A stretch of DNA of 39,968 nucleotides from Pseudobdellovibrionaceae bacterium. GTDB lineage: Bacteria > Bdellovibrionota > Bdellovibrionia > Bdellovibrionales > UBA1609. This document shows, piece after piece, positions 33,851 through 39,968 of this stretch. The translations under genes were made by a program, and so were the position numbers. Each line of letters starts with the position of its first letter. Position 1 is the stretch's first letter. Location of the stretch: contig JABJQG010000038.1 in assembly GCA_018663505.1 (NCBI GenBank), positions 1-39,968 on the forward strand. The letters run 5' to 3'. A model generated the notes under the pieces. That model was not told where the DNA came from. It did not search any database and saw only the letters and a program-made list of their open reading frames with translations.

Positions 33851-35732
33851 TAGTACTCACCTTGTGGCAAATCTAGTATTAATTATTATGTCTAGCTTAT
33901 TACTGGGCTTTGTGGGAACACGTGTTGCAAAAATATTACGTCTACCACACTCAGTTTTTTTAGTTCTCATCGGACTTGGTTTAGGGGGCATCCTTCAATA
34001 TTCAGGGCTTTATATTCAAGAAGAATTTACTAAATCGTTTGCTGATATAATGTTGTTTGTATTGCTTCCACCTTTAATATTTGAATCAGCTTATTGTTTT
34101 GAATTTAAACAACTTAAGAAATACATTTTTTCTATTGTAAGTTTGGCTTTTCCCGGAGTAGTGATCTCAACCCTTATTATAGGTTTCGGGCTTCATAGTA
34201 TCTTTAGTTTTGACCTTGTTCCGTCCTTAGTTTTTGGCGTTCTTATTTCAGCTACAGATCCTGTGGCAGTGGTTGCTCTTTTTAAAGAAGTTGGTGCACC
34301 AAAAAAACTTTTAAAACTTGTGGAGGGAGAAAGCCTATTTAACGATGGTACGGCAATAGTGCTTTACAAAATATTGATTGCTTCTGTTGCAGCCACTTCC
34401 TTTGGTCCTGGATTTTATGTTAACACGTTAATTCAAATAACTTTTGTTGTAGGTGGGGGGCTTCTTGTTGGAATAATAGCTTCCATTGCTGCATCGTTAC
34501 TAATTAAACTAACTTCTGAAACTAGCTCTGCACAAATTGGTATTTCTATTACTACGGCCTACCTAGCTTTTATTGTAGCCGATCACTTTCTTCATGTGAG
34601 TGGAATTTTTGCCACCTTAGTTGTAGGTATCTATTTAGGTCATTTTGCCCGAATGCAGTTTAATAAGGAGTCTTATCACAGTATGCATTCTATATGGTCC
34701 TTTATAGCGTTGGCAGCTAATTCTGTGGTCTTTTTACTTGTAGGGCTTTTTGTAGATTATAGTGCTGTCTGGAATGTGTTAATCTATGCACCCTATGTAT
34801 TAGGTATAGTCTATGTTGCTCGCTTAATTGCGGTTCCAATAGCTCTTTTACCAAATAATATATTATTTAAAAATAAGAAAGTATCCTTACCCTTTCAATC
34901 CGTTTTATGTTGGGGGGGGCTAAGGGGAGGTCTCGCCATGGCCTTAGTTGTTTTATTACCAGCGGACTTTCCACATAAAAAAGAGTTTGTTGCCCTAACC
35001 ACTATAATTGTTTTAGCCACATTGCTTATAAATGCTGTGACAATAAGTAAGCTTATGAAGTTTTTTAAGTTAGATATTCTGGATGAAAATAATAATAAGA
35101 TTTTTAAACAAGCTGTTAATTTAATATATTCAAGATTTATAAATAGTTTTAAGAGGTCAGCAGAAGAAGGGATTTTATCACCCTTAGTTGTAGATAACTC
35201 TTGTAAAGTTGTATTGGATAGTTCAAATCTAAGTGAAGATAGAGATAAAGATTCAGTTTTTGAATATCGACAGACATTGTTGCTAGAAAAGTCTTTTTAT
35301 AACCACGTTTTGGAAGATCGAGAAATTTCTGTTACAGCCTATAAAACTATTCTTAATGATATAGGTAGAAGGTTAAGTGAAGTTAAGCATAAGCCTCAAA
35401 ATGAAATAAATAATTTTATGCCTTCCTTTCTCCAAAAAGAAAATACTTATTCGATTTTATTAGGCCTGTTGTCAAATAATCTCCATCGAAAACACCGGTT
35501 TAATCGTTTAGTTTTAGATTTGGAAGTATTAATATTTAATGTTTTTGTTTTAGAAAAAACAGTGAAGCAAATTGGCGAAGATAGTGAGATGAAAGCTATA
35601 TTAGACAAATGGACAGATCAAACTAAGGTACAACTCCATGATCTTTTTATGCACTATCCGCACTGGGCAAAGGGGATTCAAAATTCATTTATGGCTAAAG
35701 TTTTAAGCCATAGTTCTTTAAGTTTTGTTTAA
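33840..35732 (+). CDS. CPA1-family Na+/H+ antiporter
   Basis: A 630-residue inner-membrane cation/proton antiporter of the NhaP/CPA1 group. Twelve or so hydrophobic helices span residues 10-410. The ion-site segments are ISATDPVAVVALFKEVGAP and VEGESLFNDGTAIVLY, and the SOS1/NhaP-type WGGLRGGLAMALVVLLP lies near helix 10. About 220 cytoplasmic residues follow. I chose the ATG at 33840, just after AAGGAG; an earlier ATG (33825) would swallow that box. The start overlaps the channel gene by 11 bp, and the stop overlaps the cNBD-like gene by 8 bp. Ion preference cannot be fixed, since CPA1 members move Na+, Li+ or K+. Confidence 0.9.
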   Translation: MLLDSTHLVANLVLIIMSSLLLGFVGTRVAKILRLPHSVFLVLIGLGLGGILQYSGLYIQEEFTKSFADIMLFVLLPPLIFESAYCFEFKQLKKYIFSIVSLAFPGVVISTLIIGFGLHSIFSFDLVPSLVFGVLISATDPVAVVALFKEVGAPKKLLKLVEGESLFNDGTAIVLYKILIASVAATSFGPGFYVNTLIQITFVVGGGLLVGIIASIAASLLIKLTSETSSAQIGISITTAYLAFIVADHFLHVSGIFATLVVGIYLGHFARMQFNKESYHSMHSIWSFIALAANSVVFLLVGLFVDYSAVWNVLIYAPYVLGIVYVARLIAVPIALLPNNILFKNKKVSLPFQSVLCWGGLRGGLAMALVVLLPADFPHKKEFVALTTIIVLATLLINAVTISKLMKFFKLDILDENNNKIFKQAVNLIYSRFINSFKRSAEEGILSPLVVDNSCKVVLDSSNLSEDRDKDSVFEYRQTLLLEKSFYNHVLEDREISVTAYKTILNDIGRRLSEVKHKPQNEINNFMPSFLQKENTYSILLGLLSNNLHRKHRFNRLVLDLEVLIFNVFVLEKTVKQIGEDSEMKAILDKWTDQTKVQLHDLFMHYPHWAKGIQNSFMAKVLSHSSLSFV

Positions 35733-36249
35733 GGAATATTTAAATGAATCTATAATTGGAGAATCTGTATATTTAAAAGCAAAAGAAATGACCAATTCTA
35801 TAGAAAATGAGCTTCTGAAAGGCAGTGAAGATTATCTAAAAATTAATACTCATTTTTTGTTAATGAATGTACAGCTATTAAAAAATAAATCACAAAAAGA
35901 ACTCAGTGAGTTAGAAAATATATCCACAATTAAATTTGAGAGTCATGGTCAAATGATATCTGGAGATAATTTTGAAAAAAATAAACTATATTTAGTAATA
36001 GGTGGAAAAGTAATTATGTCAGGCCCATTTTTAAATGATGAAAAAGTAACCATTGAACTCTATCCAAATGATTCTTTTATTATTCTAAAAAGTAGTGATT
36101 TAAAGGGATATGTTTGTTCAATTGAAAACTCGGGTAATGTTGTTTACCAGACATTGAAAGATATTAATATCAATATCGCTTTTGATACTGAATTTTATGA
36201 AGTTCCCATTTCAGAACAATATTTGTTATCACCTGATAAAGCCGCTTAA
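35725..36249 (+). CDS. cNBD-like regulatory protein, possibly split from antiporter
   Basis: A 174-residue cytoplasmic protein. Residues about 65-160 look like a cyclic-nucleotide-binding-type beta-roll: KNKLYLVIGGKVIMSGPF followed by IELYPNDSFIILKSSDL. The N-terminal 60 residues are helical. The only usable early start is a TTG at 35725 that has no ribosome site and lies in the +1 frame relative to the antiporter. An in-frame stop sits 3 nt upstream of that TTG, so the frames overlap for only 11 nt. Plant SOS1 and related antiporters carry such a domain fused at their C terminus; here it may be a natural split, a frameshift or a reinitiated gene. Confidence 0.6.
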   Translation: MFKEYLNESIIGESVYLKAKEMTNSIENELLKGSEDYLKINTHFLLMNVQLLKNKSQKELSELENISTIKFESHGQMISGDNFEKNKLYLVIGGKVIMSGPFLNDEKVTIELYPNDSFIILKSSDLKGYVCSIENSGNVVYQTLKDININIAFDTEFYEVPISEQYLLSPDKAA

Positions 36250-36335
36250 GTATGGAGCTTATTTCTGAATACAAGAATGTGAATGAATTTTAATTTACAT
36301 AAATTGAGATTAGTGTAAAAATATAAGGGGACAGA

Positions 36336-37190
36336 ATGAAAAAAATAATATTTATTGTCATGGTTATACCGCAAATGTTGATTGCTAAGAATATTTCTAT
36401 ACATGGACACCGTGGCGCACGAGCAGCAAGGCCAGAAAATACTATGGCTGCGTTTAAGTATGCTTTAGAGGTAGGAGTGGACGTTTTAGAGTTCGATCTA
36501 TCTGTAACCAAGGATAATGTTTTGGTTATTTCCCATGATCCATATATTAATCCAACTATTTGTCAGCATCAAAATGGACAAGAATTAAAAGCTAAAACTA
36601 TTATAAGAGACTTAACGTTAAAACAAGTTCAAATGTTTGACTGTGGATCCATAAGAAATCCTAGATTTCCAAAGCAAATACTGAGTCCTGGTGAAAAAAT
36701 ACCAACTCTAGATGAATTGTTTTTATACATTTCCAAAAACAACAAAAAAGTTGAATTTAATATAGAGACGAAAATTATTCCTGGTCAGCCAGAACTCACT
36801 GTTTCACCAGAAAAATTTTCTCAATTGTTAATTAAAATAATTAAAATAATTAAAAAATTTAAAATGGAAAAAAGAACCATTGTTCAGTCCTTTGACTATC
36901 GTACTTTAAAATGGATCAAAAAATTATACCCACAGGTAAGAACCTCTCAACTTATCTATGGAGGAATGGTAGATTTAGTGGCGGCTGCAAAGGCAATTAA
37001 TGCAGATATAGTTTCTCCACACTACAGCTGGATAAATAAAGATGAAGTTCAGCGATTACAAAATAATGGAATTCAAGTAGCACCATGGACAGCAAATGAT
37101 AAACAGGTCTGGGATAAGCTCATAAAAATGGGAGTTGATGCAATTATAACTGATGACCCAGCTGTATTAAAAAAGTATTTAAATTATTAA
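36336..37190 (+). CDS. Secreted glycerophosphodiester phosphodiesterase
   Basis: A 284-residue GDPD (GlpQ-type) enzyme that hydrolyses glycerophosphodiesters to glycerol-3-phosphate and an alcohol, exported by a short signal peptide (MKKIIFIVMVIPQMLIA). The catalytic set is present: HGHRGAR (His25, Arg26), PENT (33-36), metal-binding Glu52 and Asp54 in LEFDLSVTKD, and SHDP with His67. GDPD-type repeats such as FDYRTLKWIKKLYP, and WTAND with the GVDAIITDDP ending, complete the barrel. AAGGGGA precedes the ATG. Standing 86 bp after the cNBD-like gene, it has no obvious operon partner. It probably salvages phospholipid head groups in the periplasm. Confidence 0.9.
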   Translation: MKKIIFIVMVIPQMLIAKNISIHGHRGARAARPENTMAAFKYALEVGVDVLEFDLSVTKDNVLVISHDPYINPTICQHQNGQELKAKTIIRDLTLKQVQMFDCGSIRNPRFPKQILSPGEKIPTLDELFLYISKNNKKVEFNIETKIIPGQPELTVSPEKFSQLLIKIIKIIKKFKMEKRTIVQSFDYRTLKWIKKLYPQVRTSQLIYGGMVDLVAAAKAINADIVSPHYSWINKDEVQRLQNNGIQVAPWTANDKQVWDKLIKMGVDAIITDDPAVLKKYLNY

Positions 37191-37367
37191 GCAATTGAAC
37201 TAGACTTGAAATTGAATGGAAAAAATTCTGTGTTTCTCTTAAAATGTGTAATGTAAAAATTAGAAATCATTATTTGTTAGGATCTGTTAATTATTGAATT
37301 TTTAACAAGAATGAAATCAAGATGTATAGACCTTGAAAATTCTATTTTTATGCTAGTGCGGTTTGCT

Positions 37368-38081
37368 TTAAAAGTTCATTGTAAATTTAGCCATAGTTAA
37401 ATCATCAGAATTTTCAACCGGTTTATATTCTACAGAGAAAATCCAGGACTGTTCGCCAAAGCCAAGTGTAGCTATTGTGGCATCGGCACTCACTGTACCC
37501 AATTTAACAATGGTATGAACAAAACCCGCAAAAAAAATGCCGCCATTAAAACCGAGGCCAAGGCTCATTTTGCTATAATCGGAAATGCTGCTATCTACAC
37601 CATAATCTAGATCAATAGTCACAGCAGACATATCATAGGCCATGCCAATGGTACTGATGTCCGAGTCTGAGTTGCCAGTTAAGCCTATTCTGAAATTATC
37701 ACTAAAACTAAAAAGGAATCCATAATCACTATCATCATTGACCCCTAGAGTAAAATTTGTGGTTCCACCTGCTACAGAAAAGTCAGTTGTGTCAGCGGTA
37801 GTGTCTTCAGGGTCTATGCTATAAAAACTGCCTAAGATGCCAAAATTTTCATTACCATAGTGGCCATGAAGTCCCGTGGTTGTAGTGCTGCCAACGGGAT
37901 AATAGGTAACTGTGAGGCCACCTCCTGAGTTAAATCGAACACCAGTTGGGCTGTAAGCTCCTAAGTAGTTGGGGCTAGCAACACCGAGTCCCATTCTGTG
38001 TACACCAGGGCCTTGTCCTTTGCCAATAGCGTTTAAGCTAACCAAAAATGATAAAAGTATAAAAGCCCATAATGTTTTCAT
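37368..38081 (-). CDS. Putative outer-membrane beta-barrel protein
   Basis: Family not recognised. The 237-residue product has a signal peptide (MKTLWAFILLSFLVSLNAIG). It is then almost entirely short alternating strands rich in Gly, Asp, Thr and Ser, with turns such as GNENFG and DDSDYG, ending in the C-terminal Phe of KFTMNF. This layout is typical of small outer-membrane barrels of eight to ten strands, though no family motif confirms it. The GGAG box 6 nt before the ATG is good. It lies downstream of the ATP-grasp gene on the same strand, with a terminator candidate between them. Confidence 0.65.
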   Translation of the reverse strand: MKTLWAFILLSFLVSLNAIGKGQGPGVHRMGLGVASPNYLGAYSPTGVRFNSGGGLTVTYYPVGSTTTTGLHGHYGNENFGILGSFYSIDPEDTTADTTDFSVAGGTTNFTLGVNDDSDYGFLFSFSDNFRIGLTGNSDSDISTIGMAYDMSAVTIDLDYGVDSSISDYSKMSLGLGFNGGIFFAGFVHTIVKLGTVSADATIATLGFGEQSWIFSVEYKPVENSDDLTMAKFTMNF

Positions 38082-38139
38082 GTGTTACTCCGTTGTTTAG
38101 ATACAAATAGATACATCTTTAATTCTGGTTATAAATTAA

Positions 38140-38186
38140 AGCAGTACTCTCATGAAGGAAAAATAACTCTCTAGTGGAGCACTGCT
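38140..38186 (-). terminator. Candidate terminator of the ATP-grasp gene
   Basis: On the minus strand AGCAGTGCTC (38186 to 38177) pairs with GAGTACTGCT (38149 to 38140), 10 bp. The single difference is a G-U pair only in minus-strand RNA. The loop is long (27 nt) and the following tract TTTAATTT is only moderately U-rich. Confidence 0.5.
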
Positions 38187-38197
38187 GTTAATCACTT

Positions 38198-39499
38198 TTA
38201 AATGTCCCAATAACTAGGGTATTCACTGTTTTCTTGTGGTTTACGGTAGATCTTAGCACGAACTTCATGTTCTTTACGAATAACATCTTCACGAGTATCA
38301 CCAACGATCCACATTTGTTGAAGCATAACACCCGCAGCAGTCATATCTTTTTCAGTAAGCACATCATCTCGCTGCTTTGTATGGCGAATAAGTATGCCTT
38401 CGGTTTTTTCTAAGTGCTCTACATAATCATAATCCAGAATATCGGAAACCTTACCTGTATCATTTCCTGTGATTAGCACTATGAGTGTATACTTGTAATC
38501 ATCGTTGCGTTGCCACTTTTTCCAAGGTGTGTCTGCCTCAGGCTCCAGTCCCGCAGCAAGCTTGAAATTATCCCCGTAAAGCGAGTTTCCAAAAGAATAC
38601 TCATAATTGTAATGGTAGGAATGTGCAGCCCGTGGATTGATTTCAGTAAGAGCAATACTATTATCAGGTAGAACCCAAAATTCTAAATTGAAAAATTGTC
38701 CTCGATATCCTAATTCTGAAAATTTACCCATATAATCATTAACCCAAGTTTCAACTTTATCAGCCATCTTGCTGTCAATTGAGATGGGTGGAGTAACATA
38801 ACCTAGTGCCTGATGATTGGAAAAGTAAACTTCCTCGGTCAGGGCATAATGTACAACCTCGCCTTCAGCAGTAATATATCCTTCATAACAATACTCAATA
38901 GCCTCATTCATATTCACTAAGTGTTCGGCAATAAAAGGTGGTGCAACCTCAGGTACTTGATCTGTTGGGACACCCTTAAGGTAACTTTTATATTGAGATG
39001 CAATTAAACTTTGAAGCTCAGTATCTTTACGATAATCAGCCAGGGTGGCTTTTAAATCTTCTTCATCCTTAATTTTAAAAATTCCACGCCCAAGAGAAAG
39101 AGATGTGTTCTTAAGCATAAATGGCCATTCTTTTATTTTAGAAATAATTTGGTCATCAGTTTCATTAAGAGGGTCTATGGCGTCAAAATAGAAAGCATTG
39201 CTCTCTAAAGTTCTCATAAGATATTTATTCATGCAGTAAAAAAATGCTAATTTTGAAGGTACTACATTGCCTAACTTTTCGTTGATAAGAATATGATGAA
39301 AAGCGTCCTTTTGTGCAAATCCTCCAACGGACTTAATGCCCTTATCCTTACAAACAGAAACTATGTTGTCGATTTCTTTATCATCCCAAGTTTCTGGTGT
39401 AAGAACTTCCACCGTCATATTTTTTTCCATGTCTTTAATAGCTTGTTTCATATATGGTTGCGGATTTAAAAATCCATAAATTGAATCATTTTTACTCAT
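38198..39499 (-). CDS. ATP-grasp domain enzyme
   Basis: A 433-residue cytoplasmic protein with a C-terminal ATP-grasp fold, ligating a carboxylate to an amine or thiol through an acyl-phosphate. Recognisable pieces are the lysine strand FMLKNTSLSLGRGIFKI, the nucleotide-side EHLVNMNEAIEYCYEGYI segment, and the metal-binding block LEFWVLPDNSIALTEINPRA containing the E-x-N motif. A short N-terminal domain comes before it. AGGAG lies 6 nt before the ATG. Members include amino-acid and peptide ligases and biotin-carboxylase-like enzymes, and nothing visible fixes the substrate. No neighbouring biosynthetic genes help. Confidence 0.78.
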   Translation of the reverse strand: MSKNDSIYGFLNPQPYMKQAIKDMEKNMTVEVLTPETWDDKEIDNIVSVCKDKGIKSVGGFAQKDAFHHILINEKLGNVVPSKLAFFYCMNKYLMRTLESNAFYFDAIDPLNETDDQIISKIKEWPFMLKNTSLSLGRGIFKIKDEEDLKATLADYRKDTELQSLIASQYKSYLKGVPTDQVPEVAPPFIAEHLVNMNEAIEYCYEGYITAEGEVVHYALTEEVYFSNHQALGYVTPPISIDSKMADKVETWVNDYMGKFSELGYRGQFFNLEFWVLPDNSIALTEINPRAAHSYHYNYEYSFGNSLYGDNFKLAAGLEPEADTPWKKWQRNDDYKYTLIVLITGNDTGKVSDILDYDYVEHLEKTEGILIRHTKQRDDVLTEKDMTAAGVMLQQMWIVGDTREDVIRKEHEVRAKIYRKPQENSEYPSYWDI

Positions 39500-39865
39500 T
39501 GAAAGCTCCTGCGTTCGAATTGATTTTATTACTAATATTATTGTGCCATTTTAGGATCAAAGCAAAATAATAATTATTTTTATGACGTGATATTATTTGA
39601 GGTCAGTTGTGTACAAAGCTAAGAGATTATTTTAGTTGATTTTTATCAACAATTGCTTTTGTTATTGAAGTTCCAGGGGAGCTATGGAGTGGGATCTATG
39701 ATTGGCGAGCTTAATTGAATGGTGCTAACTAATTAATCGAATCAAGTTTGGATTATATTTCATTTTACCCTTTTTTTTATAATACAAAAAGTAGTTAAGA
39801 ATAGTCTGTTTAAAATATGAAAATCAAAGTTTTATTCTATGAGTAATACGGGAACATCGATGACA
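39500..39865. other. Gene-free gap upstream of the ATP-grasp gene
   Basis: No reading frame is credible here. It holds the promoter of the ATP-grasp gene (minus strand) at its left end, with no clear boxes. One small perfect hairpin is present: GTTGAT-TTTT-ATCAAC (39635-39650). Confidence 0.4.
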
Positions 39866-39968
39866 CTAGCTCGCCTTTTTATCCACCCAGTCTAGATATT
39901 GGCAGTATCGGTCCTTGTATGACTTTCTTTTAGCTTTTTTAGGCCCTGCAATCATTTCTATTCTTGCC
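39866..39968 (-). CDS. Possible C-terminal fragment of a gene running off the window
   Basis: An open minus-strand frame enters from the right edge and ends at a TAG (39866-39868), giving 33 residues that include IEMIAGPKKAKRKSYKDRYC and end QYLDWVDKKAS. It is Lys-rich and has no gaps, but is too short to assign to a family. It may be a chance frame. Confidence 0.35.
   Translation of the reverse strand, partial: ARIEMIAGPKKAKRKSYKDRYCQYLDWVDKKAS

Noticed and set aside
1-39968. tRNA, rRNA, prophage, IS element or CRISPR array.
   Set aside because: No conserved tRNA arm sequences, transposase or phage genes, or regularly spaced repeats were found on reading both strands.

Overview
The window is AT-rich, densely coded bacterial DNA. 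It looks chromosomal and Gram-negative: there are several outer-membrane beta-barrel-like proteins, a lipoprotein, TolC and RND efflux parts, and periplasmic c-type haem proteins. The mix of a PEGA-domain Ser/Thr kinase, an HD-GYP response regulator, a secreted M14 carboxypeptidase, a fatty acid cis/trans isomerase and many signal-peptide proteins of unknown function would suit the Bdellovibrionota or a neighbouring 'delta' lineage. That placement is an inference from gene content, since no rRNA or tRNA is present. I see no prophage, insertion sequence or CRISPR array.

Layout. 0.5-5.4 kb: a TauE/SafE permease, a Cys-rich secreted protein and the periplasmic haem isomerase Cti. 5.7-10.9 kb: a membrane pyrophosphatase with K+-dependent signature residues, its terminator, a large 52-bp inverted repeat, a Ser/Thr kinase and coaE. 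10.9-14.1 kb: envelope proteins (two barrel-like proteins and a lipoprotein) and a DUF523 protein. 14.1-14.3 kb: a compact cluster of hairpins in a convergent intergenic gap. 14.3-21.3 kb: a DASS transporter, a macrodomain + CBS pair, a zinc-ribbon/esterase membrane protein, a rhomboid protease, an M14 carboxypeptidase and a cupin-like protein.

21.4-27.6 kb: a DUF3365 monohaem protein, then an efflux operon (TolC, RND pump, TetR) that has no adaptor gene and has two tandem palindromes just before the first start codon. 27.6-31.2 kb: an HD-GYP response regulator and a sensor kinase on the minus strand. 31.5-36.2 kb: a near-consensus promoter and a 12-codon leader ORF ahead of rsgA, then overlapping genes for an RCK-type K+ channel, a CPA1 Na+/H+ antiporter and a cyclic-nucleotide-binding-like protein. 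36.3-39.97 kb: a glycerophosphodiesterase, a barrel protein, an ATP-grasp enzyme and the possible C-terminal end of another gene.

Themes. Cation energetics and homeostasis recur (K+-type pyrophosphatase, K+ channel, Na+/H+ antiporter). So does envelope stress adaptation (Cti, RND/TolC, rhomboid, lipoprotein). The least explained sequence is the 52-bp inverted repeat at 7837-7985, the hairpin cluster at 14138-14293, the rsgA leader ORF and the antiporter/cNBD split. Many starts were moved from the longest open frame to a downstream codon with a proper ribosome binding site.
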